In this document: positions 1 to 9,641 of the stretch, piece after piece
How the letters are laid out: the number at the start of each line of letters is the position of its first letter
How positions within the stretch are numbered: position 1 is the first letter of the stretch
NCBI RefSeq assembly: GCF_900105095.1
Contig: NZ_LT629743.1
Coordinates: 3,031,501 to 3,095,500, forward strand
From: Erythrobacter sp. HL-111
Lineage (GTDB): Bacteria > Pseudomonadota > Alphaproteobacteria > Sphingomonadales > Sphingomonadaceae
DNA: 64,000 nt
Direction: 5' to 3'
Program-made: the position numbers and the translations under genes
The notes under the pieces: model-generated
Seen by the model: only the letters and a program-made list of their open reading frames with translations
What the model was told of the DNA's origin: nothing
Databases searched by the model: none

Positions 1-186
1 ACCTTCGCCATCGCGGGCGGGCGCGTGCTGGCCTCGGCGACCGCGGAGATCACGGTCGTCAAGGCCGGGCTCGAAGGCCGGGTGGTGGCCGCGGCTGAGC
101 GCTGGTCGCTGCTCTACGGACTGGGCGCGATCGTGCTGTCGGTGGCGATGGGCTGGATCGCGGGCCGGCTCTTCTCGCGCACCTGA
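1..186 (+). CDS. C-terminal end of a membrane protein, 5' end outside window
   Basis: The first frame is open from base 1 to a TGA and gives the last 61 residues of a protein. An Ala/Val-rich stretch with heptad-like spacing leads into one strongly hydrophobic segment (LLYGLGAIVLSVAMGWIAG) and then a short basic tail ending RLFSRT. This is the pattern of a C-terminal membrane anchor or the last helix of an integral membrane protein. Codon use is GC3-rich like the real genes nearby, which supports a true coding end. The family cannot be recognised from this piece. Confidence 0.6.
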   Translation, partial: TFAIAGGRVLASATAEITVVKAGLEGRVVAAAERWSLLYGLGAIVLSVAMGWIAGRLFSRT

Positions 187-330
187 ACACGGCCCGCCGC
201 GCGGCCTGGCGGGCCTTCGTTGACGCGTTCTTAACCCCGATCCCCTTAACGCTGGGCGCGCCGGCGGCTGGCCGGCAGGGCCTGGCAGCGCCGGGTCGTC
301 GCACACAGCAAGGGGCAGGGACACGCCGTC

Positions 331-2049
331 ATGGCAGACATGGGCAAGCACGATTTCGAGCGCTTCACGGGGACGCAGCCGCTCGGGTCGGGCGGCGCGG
401 GGGACGCGGGGGACGCGCCCGATCACCACGGCGAGGACGATGGCTTCGACAACGCCACTGCCCCGATCGGCGTCGTGCTCGAGATTTCCGGCTCCGGCTC
501 GCAGATCGCCTTCGATCTCCAGCGCATCAACGAATGCATGGAGGACGATGATCCTTCCGTCGCGCTTGCCGGGCAGGTCGGCAGCCAGGTCAAGATCCGC
601 GTCGGCGACGCCTGGCTGCTCGCCAGCGTGCGCGACCAGCGCAAGGACCGCCGCACCGAAGGCGGCATCATCGCCCATATCGACTTCCTCGGCGAAGGTT
701 CGGAGGAACGGCTGACGGGCCGCATCCACGGCTTCAAGCGCGGCGTCACGCGCTATCCGATCCCGGGCGCGATGGTCTATCCCGCGACCACCCGCGACCT
801 CGAACAGATCTACGCCAGCGACGGGCGCGCCAACATCACGATCGGCAAGGTCTTCCCGACCCGCGACATCCGCGCCGGGCTCTACATCGACGCGATGCTG
901 GGCAAGCATTTCGCCCTGCTCGGTTCGACCGGCACCGGCAAGTCGACCAGCGCCGCGCTCATCCTCCACCGCATCTGCGAGGCCGCGCCCGAAGGTCACA
1001 TCGTGATGATCGACCCGCACGGCGAATATTCCGCCGCCTTCCGCACGACGGGCCAGATCCTCGACGTGTCCAACCTGCAGATGCCCTACTGGCTGATGAA
1101 CTTCGAGGAACATTGCGAGGTCCTGCTCACCAGCGACGGCAACGAACGCCAGGTCGACATGGACATCCTCGCCAAGTGCCTGCTGGGCGCGCGTTCGAAG
1201 AACCGGCTGGCCGAGACGATGGGCAAGATCACGGTCGACTCGCCGATTCCCTATCTCCTCTCCGACCTTTCCAACATCCTCCAGGACGAGATGGGCCGGC
1301 TCGACAAGGCGACCTCCTCCGCACCCTACATGCGGATCAAGGGCAAGCTCGAGGAGCTGAAGGGCGATCCGCGCTACCAGTTCATGTTCTCCGGGATGCT
1401 GGTCGGCGACACGATGACGCAGTTCATCTCCAAGGTCTTCCGGATGCCGGGCGAGGGCAAGCCGATCTCGATCATCGACGTGTCGGGCGTGCCGTCGGAC
1501 ATCACCTCGACCGTGGTCGCCGTCCTTTCCCGCCTCGTCTTCGACTTCGCGATCTGGGGGCGGGAGGAGAAGACCCGCCCGATCCTGCTCGTGTGCGAGG
1601 AAGCCCACCGCTACGTGCCGTCCGAAAAGCACGCCGACGGCTCCTCGGTCGCCAAGATCCTCGGCCGCATCGCCAAGGAAGGGCGCAAATACGGCATCAG
1701 CCTCGGCCTCATCACCCAGCGCCCGTCCGACCTCGCCGAAGGCGTGCTGTCGCAGTGCGGCACGATCATCTCGATGCGCCTCAACAACGACCGCGACCAG
1801 GCCTTCGTCAAGGCCGCCATGCCCGAAGGCGCGCGCGGCTTCCTCGATTCGATCCCCGCGCTGCGCAACCGCGAATGCATCATCTGCGGCGAGGGCGTGG
1901 CGATCCCGATCCGCGTGACCTTCGACACCCTCGAAGAACACAAGCGCCCGGCTTCGGAAGACCCCAGCTTCGTCGACCTGTGGAGCAGGAGCGGCGGCGA
2001 GGAGGAACTCGTCCAGCGCGTCGTGCTGCGGTGGAGAAGTCAGGGGTAA
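331..2049 (+). CDS. HerA-type ATP-binding protein (DUF87 / FtsK-HerA superfamily)
   Basis: A 572-aa P-loop ATPase of the HerA group, hexameric DNA translocases that in other organisms work with a nuclease partner. Residues 45-135 look like the N-terminal beta-barrel of HerA proteins. Walker A is GSTGTGKST at about 198-206, and Walker B is in the segment ILLVCEEAHRYVP at about 415-430, with the acidic pair expected for HerA. The C-terminal region carries the HerA-like ITQRPSDL and SMRLNNDRDQ segments. A second ATG three codons downstream is an equally possible start. No NurA-like nuclease gene lies beside it, so its partner is unknown. The first ~45 residues are low-complexity and acidic. Confidence 0.85.
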   Translation: MADMGKHDFERFTGTQPLGSGGAGDAGDAPDHHGEDDGFDNATAPIGVVLEISGSGSQIAFDLQRINECMEDDDPSVALAGQVGSQVKIRVGDAWLLASVRDQRKDRRTEGGIIAHIDFLGEGSEERLTGRIHGFKRGVTRYPIPGAMVYPATTRDLEQIYASDGRANITIGKVFPTRDIRAGLYIDAMLGKHFALLGSTGTGKSTSAALILHRICEAAPEGHIVMIDPHGEYSAAFRTTGQILDVSNLQMPYWLMNFEEHCEVLLTSDGNERQVDMDILAKCLLGARSKNRLAETMGKITVDSPIPYLLSDLSNILQDEMGRLDKATSSAPYMRIKGKLEELKGDPRYQFMFSGMLVGDTMTQFISKVFRMPGEGKPISIIDVSGVPSDITSTVVAVLSRLVFDFAIWGREEKTRPILLVCEEAHRYVPSEKHADGSSVAKILGRIAKEGRKYGISLGLITQRPSDLAEGVLSQCGTIISMRLNNDRDQAFVKAAMPEGARGFLDSIPALRNRECIICGEGVAIPIRVTFDTLEEHKRPASEDPSFVDLWSRSGGEEELVQRVVLRWRSQG

Positions 2050-2079
2050 TTCGCTCTCCTTTCCAATTTCTCTTCGTGA

Positions 2080-2150
2080 GTCCCTGCGCAGGCAGGGACC
2101 TCAGGCGTCCTGCTGCAACCTCACGAGGTCCCAGCCTGCGCTGGGATTCA
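2080..2150. repeat. Bipartite palindromic intergenic element, copy 1
   Basis: Two imperfect palindromes lie between the convergent ATPase and queE genes. The first is built on GTCCCTGC/GCAGGGAC. The second starts CACGAGGTCCC and folds on GGTCCCAGC/GCTGGGA. The same two parts, with 23 bp identical in the first and 11 bp in the second, recur at 45028-45088. The element could act as a bidirectional terminator or as a REP-like dispersed repeat; no T-tract is obvious. Confidence 0.7.
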
Positions 2151-2194
2151 CGCTTGATCGGACTCCGAGCCCAGGCTGGGTTTCGCGTCCCTCC

Positions 2195-2929
2195 TCACGT
2201 CCCCCGCGTATCCCCGTAGAGGTGGATATGCATCCGGTCGCTCATCCGGAACCCGTGTTCCAGGCACAGGGGGGCGAGCCATTCCTGCCGCGCGCGCAGC
2301 GTGGCGCTGTCGGTCCCTTCGGCCATCAGGAAGACGTGGCCGGGCCGGAAGCGGTAGCGCCGGTGGAGCGCCAGCACCTCCTCGACATCGCCGGGCGAGG
2401 CGATCACGAACTTGAAGAAGGCGCGCGGGTCGGTCGCGTAATCGTCGAGCCGTTCGGGGATCAGGGCTAGGTCCGCGGGGTTGCCGCTGTGCGAAAGTTT
2501 GGGGCTGACATTGTACTGGTCGACCCGCACGTCGAGCCGGGGCGGGGCCTTGACCGTCCCGTTGGTCTCGATCTCCACCGCCATGTCGGGCAGGTGTTCG
2601 AGCATCTCGGCGAGCCTGCCCCCCTGCAGCAGCGGCTCCCCCCCGGTGATGACGAGCCGGTCCTGTCCCAGCGCCGCGATCCGCTCGGCGGTTTCGGCAG
2701 GCGAGAGCGTCACCTGGTTCGCCTTGCGGTCGAACACGGCCTCGTCCCGGTGCGGCCGGTTGTCGCCCGTAAAGCGCCAGGTGTAGGCCGTGTCGCACCA
2801 GGTGCAGGCGAGGTTGCAGCGCGACAGCCGCACGAAGGCGACCGGCACGCCCATGCTCGGCCCTTCGCCCTGGAGCGAGGCGAAGATCTCCGGACCGCCC
2901 GCATCGTCGGTGGCGAGGACGAGGCTCAA
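2195..2929 (-). CDS. queE: 7-carboxy-7-deazaguanine synthase
   Basis: A radical SAM enzyme that converts 6-carboxy-tetrahydropterin to 7-carboxy-7-deazaguanine, the ring-contraction step on the way to preQ0 and queuosine. The 244-aa protein starts with the family segment FASLQGEGPSMG. It then has the CxxxCxxC iron-sulfur motif (CNLACTWC, Cys38, Cys42, Cys45), the usual cysteine spacing for QueE, followed by DTAYTW. The ITGGEPLLQ segment is the GGE motif that binds SAM. No other queuosine gene is next to it. A large dyad symmetry lies immediately upstream (2944-2977). Confidence 0.93.
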   Translation of the reverse strand: MSLVLATDDAGGPEIFASLQGEGPSMGVPVAFVRLSRCNLACTWCDTAYTWRFTGDNRPHRDEAVFDRKANQVTLSPAETAERIAALGQDRLVITGGEPLLQGGRLAEMLEHLPDMAVEIETNGTVKAPPRLDVRVDQYNVSPKLSHSGNPADLALIPERLDDYATDPRAFFKFVIASPGDVEEVLALHRRYRFRPGHVFLMAEGTDSATLRARQEWLAPLCLEHGFRMSDRMHIHLYGDTRGT

Positions 2930-2943
2930 GCGGACACCCCATG

Positions 2944-2977
2944 AAAAGTTGACAAAGGTGACACCCTGTAAACTTTT
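2944..2977 (-). promoter_or_regulatory. Imperfect palindrome upstream of queE, candidate operator
   Basis: The arms AAAAGTTGACA and AAAAGTTTACA (second arm read on the other strand) match at 10 of 11 positions around a 12-bp centre. The site begins 14 bp before the queE start. A smaller exact palindrome, GGTGACACC, lies near the middle. It is AT-rich in a GC-rich genome, as expected of a promoter or operator. The cognate regulator is unknown. The remainder of the gap up to about 3215 shows no gene that I can support. Confidence 0.4.
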
Positions 2978-3215
2978 CGAGCACCCGCAAAAATTCGTAA
3001 GAACAGATACTTGCCTGCGAAAATCGCAAGCGGACGGACACCGGGCGCGGGGCGGAAAGCGGGATCGGCACGAAGGCTCATGCGCCGCCTATGGCACGAA
3101 ACGCGCTCGTAGGAAATTTGCGGAAGCCGCGGAGGCGCGAGGGAGGGCGGCTTTCGGCAGGCATTTTTGCGGAAGCGGACTTTTTGGAAGCGACCCCGTT
3201 GCCGTCAAACCCCTT

Positions 3216-3246
3216 CGTCGCCCCGTGCTTGACACGGGGCTTGGCT
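3216..3246. repeat. Left 31-bp inverted repeat of GIY-YIG unit
   Basis: This copy contains the internal hairpin CCCCGTG-cttga-CACGGGG. It is the exact reverse complement of 3574-3604. The last two bases overlap the TAG stop of the nuclease gene. Confidence 0.9.
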
Positions 3247-3556
3247 ATTTTTCTTCTTCGTCGATCGCGAACCATCGGCCGCAAAGATCGTGCCAGTCCG
3301 GGTTGTCCGCCTCGATCAGGGCGAACTTCCATTCCCGCTTCCATTTCTTGACGAGCTTTTCGCGCGCGATGGCGCGTTCGATGTCCTCGTGCCGCTCGGC
3401 ATAGACAAGCCGGGTCTTGGCGAAGTCGCGGACATGCTCGGAACCCCGGCCTTCGCGGTGCTGCCAAACCCGCTGCGGCAAATCGGATGTCACGCCCACA
3501 TACATGCCGCCGCGAAAGCGGTTCGCCATGATGTAGAGCCAGCCACCCTTTCGCAT
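3245..3556 (-). CDS. GIY-YIG nuclease family protein
   Basis: A 103-aa single-domain protein of the GIY-YIG superfamily (UvrC / homing endonuclease-like fold). The first motif appears as GGWLYIMAN (residues 4-12) and the second as MYVGVTSDLPQRVWQH. These are followed by the usual REKLVKKWKREWK helix with its Arg-Glu pair and a C-terminal NPDWHDL segment. These small stand-alone members are common in alphaproteobacteria and most have no proven function. An ATG 13 codons upstream would lie in the repeat, so the MRKGG start is preferred. The gene is enclosed by inverted repeats and lies between valS and queE on the same strand. Confidence 0.85.
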   Translation of the reverse strand: MRKGGWLYIMANRFRGGMYVGVTSDLPQRVWQHREGRGSEHVRDFAKTRLVYAERHEDIERAIAREKLVKKWKREWKFALIEADNPDWHDLCGRWFAIDEEEK

Positions 3557-3573
3557 CGACCCAGCCAAAGAGA

Positions 3574-3604
3574 AGCCAAGCCCCGTGTCAAGCACGGGGC
3601 GACG
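3574..3604. repeat. Right 31-bp inverted repeat of GIY-YIG unit
   Basis: Exact reverse complement of the copy at 3216-3246, including the hairpin core on CCCCGTG/CACGGGG. It lies between the end of valS and the start of the nuclease gene. Confidence 0.9.
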
Positions 3605-3709
3605 GGAAAGGGTGAATGGCAGCTAACCACCCAATCCCGGCCATGGCAGGGCAGGCCGTTTGCGCCTGCAAGCGGACGTGCCGCACCGCCTGATCCTTGC
3701 GCGCGGGAC

Positions 3710-6490
3710 CTAGCCCAAGCGCGCCAGCGCCGCCTCCAGCCGTTCGATTTCGGCCGTGTGGTGGGCGTGGTCCTCGCGGGCCTTTTCGACCGCCTCGGGC
3801 TTGGCCTTCTCGACGAAGGCGGGGTTGGAGAGCCGGCCTTCGAGCGATTTCGCCTCCTTGCGGCTCGCCTCCAGGGCCTTCGCCAGCCGGGTCTTTTCCG
3901 CGTCGATGTCGATGATCCCCTCGAGCGGGATGACGAAGACGTCGGCCCCTTCCGATCCTGCCTGCGCGGTCACCTGCATCGCGGGGCCCTGCGGAGCCTC
4001 GCCCACGGTCACCGGGGTGAGCCGCGCGAGGCGCTCGATCGCGGCGCTGGAGCGTTCGATCGTGCTCGCGGCAAGGTCCGAAGGCGATGGGACGAAGGCA
4101 GCCAGCTTTGCCCCGGGCGCAATGCCGAGCTCGTTCTTGGCCGAGCGGACGTTCGTGGTGAGGTCGATCACCCAGTCGATCGCGTCGGTCGCGGCCTTGC
4201 TCACCTCGGCCTCGGGCTCGGGCCATTTCGCCACGATCAGTTCGTAGGGGCGCTTCCCGCCCGAGATTTCGGCCTGCGAATGCCACAGCTCCTCGGTGAT
4301 GAAGGGCATGAAGGGGTGCAGCATGACGAGGATCTGGTCGAGCGCCCAGCCGGCGACGGCGCGCGTTTCGACCGCGGGCATGGCGTCCGGGTCGCCCGCG
4401 AAAACCGGCTTGATGAGTTCGAGATACCAGTCGCAGAACTTGCTCCACGTGAACTGGTAGATCGCGTTCGCCGCCGCGTCGAAGCGCAGGTCCGCCATCG
4501 CCTTTTCGATGGCGCGGGCGGTCTCGGCGACCTCTCCGATGATCCACTGGTTCGCGGCGAGGCGCGCGGTCGGGGCCTTGATCGCGGAGGACGCGCCGAT
4601 CCCGTTCGACTGGCAGAACCGCGCCGCGTTCCACAGCTTCGTGGCGAAGTTGCGGTATCCCTCGACCCGCCTTTCATCCATCTTGATGTCGCGGCCCTGG
4701 CTTTCCATCGCCGCCATGAAGAAGCGCAGCGCATCCGCGCCGTACCGGTCGATGAGGCCGAGCGGATCGACGACATTGCCCTTGGACTTCGACATCTTCT
4801 GCCCGTCGGGCGCGCGCACCAGCCCGTGGAGGTAGAGCCGCGGCCACGGGGCGGCCCCCATGTTGTAGTTCCCCATCATCATCATCCGCGCATCCCAGAA
4901 GAACAGGATGTCGAAGCCCGAGACGAGCAGCGAATTGGGGAAGTGCTTGGCGAGCAGCGCGCTTTCCTCCGGCCAGCCGAGCGTGGCGAAGGGCCACAAG
5001 GCGGAAGAGAACCAGGTGTCGAGCACGTCGTCGTCCTGCTGGATCGCGACGCCTTCGCCGGCCATGGCCTGCGCCTCTTCGCGGGTCTCCGCGACGAACA
5101 CCTCGCCATCGAGACTGAACCACGCCGGGATGCGGTGGCCCCACCACAACTGGCGCGAGACGCACCACGGCTGGATGTTCTCCATCCAGTTGAAGAAGGT
5201 CTTCTCCCACGAAGCGGGCACGATCTCGACCTCGCCCGAACGGACCTGCGCGATCGGCCTTTCGGCGAGTTTCGCCGCGTCGACATACCATTGATCGGTC
5301 AGCCACGGCTCGATCACCACGCCCCCGCGGTCGCCGAAGGGGGTCGCGATCTGGCGCGGCTCGGCGTCCATCTCGACCTCCTCGCCCTGCTTCGTCCTGG
5401 CCTTGTGCGGGATGAGACAGCCCAGTTCCTTCATCCGTTCGACCACGAGTTCGCGGGCGCCCTTGGCCTCGCCCAGGACCTTGTCCGAACGGAAGCGGTG
5501 GAGGCCGATGAATTCGTCGGGGATGAGGCCATCGGCGGTCTGGACCACGTTCGCCTCGGCATCGAACATGTTGAGCATGTCGGCAGGCGCGATCCCGGCG
5601 CGTTTTCCCACCTCGAAATCGTTGAAGTCGTGGCCCGGCGTGATCTTGACCGCGCCGCTGCCCAGTTCCGGATCGGCATGCTCGTCCGCGACGATGGGGA
5701 CGCGCCGCCCGGTGATCGGCAGGATCACGTGCTTGCCGACGACGCTCCTGTAGCGCTCGTCATCAGGGTGGACCGCGACCGCCATGTCGGCGAGCATCGT
5801 CTCGGGCCGGGTGGTGGCGACCTCGATGAAATCGCGCCCGTCATCGAGCGTCACGGCGTTTCCGTTTTCATCCGGGGCGAGCGGGTAGCGGAAATGCCAG
5901 AAATTGCCCGCGATCACCTTCTGCTCGACCTCGAGATCGCTGATCGCGGTCCTGAGCTTGGGATCCCAGTTTACCAGCCGCTTGTCGCGGTAGATGAGGC
6001 CGTCGCGGTAGAGATCGACGAAGGTTTTCGTGACGGCGCGCGTGAAATGCGGGTCCATCGTGAACTGTTCGCGGCTCCAGTCCATCGAACAGCCCAGGCG
6101 CCGCAGCTGGCCGGTGATCGTGCCGCCGCTCTCCTCCTTCCACTGCCACACCTTCTCGACGAATTCCTCGCGGGTGTAGTTGGTGCGCCTGTCGCCCCGC
6201 GCCTCGAGCTGGCGTTCGACCACCATCTGCGTCGCGATCCCCGCGTGGTCGGTCCCCACGACCCACAGCGCGTCCTTGCCCCGCAGGCGCTCGTAGCGGA
6301 TCACCACGTCCTGCAGCGTGTTGTCGAGCGCGTGGCCGATGTGCAGCGAGCCGGTCACGTTGGGCGGCGGGTTGACGATGGTGAAGGGCTCGGCGTCCGG
6401 GCGTGCGGGGCGAAAGCAGCCGTGCGTTTCCCAGTGTTCGTACCAGCGCGCCTCGATCTCGGCGGGGTTGAAGGTGGTCGGTAGGGTCAT
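3710..6490 (-). CDS. valS: valine-tRNA ligase
   Basis: A class I aminoacyl-tRNA synthetase that charges tRNA-Val. The 926 aa match the usual bacterial length. It has the HIGH signature as HIGH at residues 50-53 in the segment [13 protein letters not shown], and the KMSKS loop as [12 protein letters not shown] near residue 560. The editing (CP1) domain lies between them with the expected TTRPET and [16 protein letters not shown] segments. The C-terminal ~65 residues form a charged coiled coil ([21 protein letters not shown]) typical of ValS. The start ATG lies opposite the mla promoter region. The 169 bp between valS and the mla operon (6491-6659) hold no other gene and should contain both divergent promoters. 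Confidence 0.97.
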   Translation of the reverse strand: MTLPTTFNPAEIEARWYEHWETHGCFRPARPDAEPFTIVNPPPNVTGSLHIGHALDNTLQDVVIRYERLRGKDALWVVGTDHAGIATQMVVERQLEARGDRRTNYTREEFVEKVWQWKEESGGTITGQLRRLGCSMDWSREQFTMDPHFTRAVTKTFVDLYRDGLIYRDKRLVNWDPKLRTAISDLEVEQKVIAGNFWHFRYPLAPDENGNAVTLDDGRDFIEVATTRPETMLADMAVAVHPDDERYRSVVGKHVILPITGRRVPIVADEHADPELGSGAVKITPGHDFNDFEVGKRAGIAPADMLNMFDAEANVVQTADGLIPDEFIGLHRFRSDKVLGEAKGARELVVERMKELGCLIPHKARTKQGEEVEMDAEPRQIATPFGDRGGVVIEPWLTDQWYVDAAKLAERPIAQVRSGEVEIVPASWEKTFFNWMENIQPWCVSRQLWWGHRIPAWFSLDGEVFVAETREEAQAMAGEGVAIQQDDDVLDTWFSSALWPFATLGWPEESALLAKHFPNSLLVSGFDILFFWDARMMMMGNYNMGAAPWPRLYLHGLVRAPDGQKMSKSKGNVVDPLGLIDRYGADALRFFMAAMESQGRDIKMDERRVEGYRNFATKLWNAARFCQSNGIGASSAIKAPTARLAANQWIIGEVAETARAIEKAMADLRFDAAANAIYQFTWSKFCDWYLELIKPVFAGDPDAMPAVETRAVAGWALDQILVMLHPFMPFITEELWHSQAEISGGKRPYELIVAKWPEPEAEVSKAATDAIDWVIDLTTNVRSAKNELGIAPGAKLAAFVPSPSDLAASTIERSSAAIERLARLTPVTVGEAPQGPAMQVTAQAGSEGADVFVIPLEGIIDIDAEKTRLAKALEASRKEAKSLEGRLSNPAFVEKAKPEAVEKAREDHAHHTAEIERLEAALARLG

Positions 6491-6659
6491 GGTTTCCCGT
6501 GTCGTTGCCCGGACCGTGCCCCGTCCGGTGGTGCGAAATGTCCCGACCCCATGCCAAAGCCCCTGTTGGGGCGCAACACGTCTCGGCCCGGCAGCCTCTC
6601 CGGCGCTTCGCCGCCAGGGGTGTTGCGGAGCGCCCGCTTTGGCCGCATAGGCTGGGCAG

Positions 6660-7769
6660 ATGGTGGACGCAGCGCATTACGAGCTCCGGGACGGCGGGGA
6701 AGGCGGCCTCCGGCTGGCGCTTTCGGGGCCGCTGCTGGTGTCGACCATGGGCCCGCTCGAGCCTGCATTGCGGCGGCTGTCGGACGACATCGCGGTGATC
6801 GACCTGTCGGGCGTGAGCGAGATCGACACGGTCGGCGCCTGGGTGGCCTGCCGCCTCGCGGCGCAGCATTCCGCCCGGATCGAGGGCGAGAGCGAGGGCG
6901 CGCGCCACCTTCTCGACGCGGTCGAGGGAATGCGGGGCGAGCCGGTCGAGCAGCACCGCGTGCCGGTGTGGGAACGCGTGCCGGTCGCGACCGGCGAAAA
7001 GGTCTATGCCGCGCGTTCGGGCGTCTACGGCGTGGTCGGCTTCTTCGGGCAGGTCCTGATCGCCTTCTTCGGCCTGCTGCTGCGACCCTCGCGCTTTCCC
7101 CTGCGCGCGCTGGTGCGGCAGATGGAACTGGTCGGCGTCGCCGCGCTTCCGATCATCGGGCTGATGAGCTTTCTCATCGGGGTCGTCATCGCCCAGCAGG
7201 GCGCGGTGCAGCTCGAACAGTTCGGGGCCGAATCGCTCACCATAAACCTCGTCGGGCGGATCACCATGCGCGAGCTCGGCGTGCTGATGACCGCGATCAT
7301 GGTGGCCGGCCGATCAGGCAGCGCCTTTGCCGCGCAGCTCGGCACGATGAAGCTGACCGAGGAGATCGACGCGATGCGGACCATCGGCATCTCGCCGATC
7401 GAGGCGCTGGTCCTGCCGCGCATCATGGCGGCTACCTTCATGATGATCCTGCTCGGCTTCTACGCCTCGATCGTCGCGATCGTCGGCGGGGCGGCGGTGG
7501 GCCAGTTCGCGCTCGGCATTCCCTTCTTCACCTTCCTCGAACGGATTCAGGAGGTCGTGCCCGCGCACGATTTGTGGGTAAGCCTGATCAAGGCACCGGT
7601 GTTCGGCCTGATCGTCGCGCTGGCCGGGTGCTATCACGGGCTGCAGGTGCGCGGCAATTCGGAGGAAGTCGGCGCGCGCACCACGATGGCGGTGGTTTCG
7701 GCGATCTTCGCGGTGATCGTGCTCGACGCCTTTTTCGCGGTGTTCTTCACCGAGATCGGGTGGGGCTGA
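6660..7769 (+). CDS. MlaE-family ABC lipid transporter permease with N-terminal STAS-like domain
   Basis: The permease subunit of an Mla-type inner-membrane complex that moves phospholipids between the inner and outer membranes. Residues 1-100 form a soluble STAS-like domain ([18 protein letters not shown] is the strand-loop-helix). The hydrophobic permease domain has the MlaE signature region ([26 protein letters not shown]) and a cytoplasmic coupling segment ([22 protein letters not shown]). In E. coli the STAS protein MlaB is separate; fusion to MlaE is known in alphaproteobacteria. It is the first gene of a four-gene operon. The length is 369 aa. Confidence 0.92.
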   Translation: MVDAAHYELRDGGEGGLRLALSGPLLVSTMGPLEPALRRLSDDIAVIDLSGVSEIDTVGAWVACRLAAQHSARIEGESEGARHLLDAVEGMRGEPVEQHRVPVWERVPVATGEKVYAARSGVYGVVGFFGQVLIAFFGLLLRPSRFPLRALVRQMELVGVAALPIIGLMSFLIGVVIAQQGAVQLEQFGAESLTINLVGRITMRELGVLMTAIMVAGRSGSAFAAQLGTMKLTEEIDAMRTIGISPIEALVLPRIMAATFMMILLGFYASIVAIVGGAAVGQFALGIPFFTFLERIQEVVPAHDLWVSLIKAPVFGLIVALAGCYHGLQVRGNSEEVGARTTMAVVSAIFAVIVLDAFFAVFFTEIGWG

Positions 7770-7771
7770 AC

Positions 7772-8602
7772 GTGGCGGGCAGGCAGGACAAGGGCCACGC
7801 GCGCCATTCGGACAAGCCGCCGATCGTGGTCGAGGGGCTGGTCAACCGCTTCGGCGACTTCACCGTCCACGACGGGCTCGACCTCACCATCCGGCCGGGC
7901 GAGATCCTGGGCGTGGTCGGGGGATCGGGTTCGGGCAAGTCGGTGCTGATGCGCTCGATCATCGGGCTGCAGGTGCCGACCGAGGGCCGGATCGAGGTGC
8001 TCGGCCACACCATCACCGGGATCGATCCCGACACCAATTTCGGCGTGCGTTCGCGCTGGGGCGTTCTGTTCCAGGGCGGCGCCCTGTTCTCGACGCTCAC
8101 CGTGGGGGAGAATGTCGAGGCGCCGCTCAAGCAGTTCTACCCCGACCTCTCGGACGAGCTGAGGCGGGAAATCTCGCGCTACAAGGTGCTGCTTTCCGGG
8201 CTGCCGGAAGAGGCGGTCAACAAGTATCCGAGCGAGCTTTCGGGCGGCATGAAGAAGCGCGCCGGGCTCGCCCGTGCGCTGGCGCTCGATCCCGAATTGC
8301 TGTTCCTCGACGAGCCGACCGCCGGGCTCGACCCGATCGGCGCGGCCAAGTTCGACCGGCTGACCGTGGAGCTGCGCGACACGCTGGGGCTGACGGTGTT
8401 TCTCATCACCCACGATCTCGACACGCTCTACGAGGCCTGCGACCGGGTGGCGGTGATCGCGGAGAAGAGGATCATCGCGGTCGGCACCATTCCCGAACTG
8501 GTCGAAACGGGCCATCCGTGGATCGAGGAATATTTCAACGGCCCGCGCGGGCGCGCGGCGCAGGGCGCGCATCGGCGCAACACCGACGCGGCGGGAGGAT
8601 AG
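7772..8602 (+). CDS. Mla-type ABC transporter ATP-binding protein
   Basis: The ATPase of the lipid transporter encoded by this operon (MlaF type), 276 aa. Walker A is GGSGSGKS at 50-57, the ABC signature is LSGGMKKR near residue 155, and Walker B is LLFLDEPTAGLDP, followed by the switch histidine in LITHDLD. LSGGMKKR and the MRSIIGLQVPTEG segment are typical of the MlaF branch. A GTG start two bases after the permease stop is chosen. It has the SD-like GGTGGGG just upstream and puts the ABC domain at the right distance. The longer open frame further upstream overlaps the permease gene and is not real. Confidence 0.93.
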   Translation: MAGRQDKGHARHSDKPPIVVEGLVNRFGDFTVHDGLDLTIRPGEILGVVGGSGSGKSVLMRSIIGLQVPTEGRIEVLGHTITGIDPDTNFGVRSRWGVLFQGGALFSTLTVGENVEAPLKQFYPDLSDELRREISRYKVLLSGLPEEAVNKYPSELSGGMKKRAGLARALALDPELLFLDEPTAGLDPIGAAKFDRLTVELRDTLGLTVFLITHDLDTLYEACDRVAVIAEKRIIAVGTIPELVETGHPWIEEYFNGPRGRAAQGAHRRNTDAAGG

Positions 8603-8687
8603 GCGAATGCAGGCAATGCGAGAGTGCGGGCATGGACAAGCCCCCGTCGCCCCGTCCATAGGGGCGCGCATGGAAGCGGGCTGCTAG

Positions 8688-9635
8688 ATGGAAACGCGGG
8701 CGAACCACCTCTGGGTCGGTGCGGTCACGCTGCTGCTGCTCGCGGCGCTGGCGGCCTTCATCGTCTGGCTCACCCGCGCGGGCGAGGGCAGCCAGAAGGA
8801 ATACGACATCTTCTACGGCCAGACCGTCTCGGGCCTCGCGCGGGGCAGCCAGGTCTCCTATGCCGGCGTGCCCGTGGGGCAGGTTTCGAACATCTCCCTG
8901 TCGAAGGACGATCCCGAATTCGTGCGCGTGCGGATCCGGGTGCAGGAGGACGTGTCGATCCTGCTCGGGACCACGGCGACGATCCAGTCGAGCTTCACCG
9001 GGGTTTCCTCGATCCTGCTCGACGGCGCGCGCAAGAACGCGCCGCCGATCACCTGCGAGACCACCGCCTGCCCCGAAGGCAGGCCGGTCATCCCGCCCAA
9101 GGACGGGGGCATCAACGCGCTGCTCAATTCGGCGCCCGTGCTGCTCGAACGGCTCGCGACCCTGACGGAGAACCTCAACCTCCTGCTGGGTCCGGAAAAC
9201 CAGCGGGAGATCACCAACATCCTCTACAACACCGACCGGCTGACCGCGGGGCTGGCCGATGCGACGCCGGAACTGAAGGCCAATCTCGAGGAATTCCGCG
9301 TCTCGATCCAGGAATTCAACGAGACGATGCGCGCGATCGAGGAGCTTGCCCGCTCGACCGACCGAATGGTGCAGGACGAGGGCGGCTCGCTCGCCGACGA
9401 ATTGCGCGTCACGCTGGATTCCGCGTCCAAGGCGGCGGACGCGCTCGCGGTCACGCTGGAGGAAGTGCGCCCGGCAACCCGGCAATTGCGCGAGGGCACG
9501 CTGCCGGCGGCCGAGGCGACCCTGCAGGACCTGCGCTCGACCAGCCGATCCCTGCGAACGATTTCGGAAAAGCTCGAAAGCGAAGGGCTCGGCTCGCTGG
9601 TCGACGGGCGCACCCTGCCGGATTACGAGGACTAG
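8688..9635 (+). CDS. MlaD family protein (MCE domain)
   Basis: A periplasmic substrate-binding subunit of the Mla-type transporter, anchored in the inner membrane. One N-terminal helix (residues 7-27, WVGAVTLLLLAALAAFIVWLT) is followed by a single MCE domain (about 38-115, with VSGLARGSQVSYAGVPVGQV). A long alpha-helical, coiled-coil-like C-terminal part (about 150-300) then follows. MCE proteins form hexameric rings that carry lipids across the periplasm; the long helical tail is like the PqiB/MCE-needle style. It lies 85 bp after the ATPase gene. The length is 315 aa. Confidence 0.92.
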   Translation: METRANHLWVGAVTLLLLAALAAFIVWLTRAGEGSQKEYDIFYGQTVSGLARGSQVSYAGVPVGQVSNISLSKDDPEFVRVRIRVQEDVSILLGTTATIQSSFTGVSSILLDGARKNAPPITCETTACPEGRPVIPPKDGGINALLNSAPVLLERLATLTENLNLLLGPENQREITNILYNTDRLTAGLADATPELKANLEEFRVSIQEFNETMRAIEELARSTDRMVQDEGGSLADELRVTLDSASKAADALAVTLEEVRPATRQLREGTLPAAEATLQDLRSTSRSLRTISEKLESEGLGSLVDGRTLPDYED

Positions 9636-9641
9636 AGCGCG

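Larger units (their letters stand above)
3216..3604. mobile_element. Putative GIY-YIG cassette bounded by 31-bp inverted repeats
   Basis: A 389-bp unit consists of one GIY-YIG nuclease gene enclosed by two identical 31-bp sequences in inverted orientation. The stop codon of the gene lies partly inside the left repeat, and the right repeat ends about 20 bp before its start, so little else is present. This resembles a minimal mobile unit or a nuclease maintained with its own palindromic repeats. Calling it mobile is inference: no target-site duplication or second copy is visible in the window. Confidence 0.35.

Noticed and set aside
3290..6484. 1064-codon open frame antisense to valS
   Set aside because: ValS on the other strand is unambiguous, and the antisense product is Arg/His/Asp-rich with no family; this is the mirror of GC3-rich codons.
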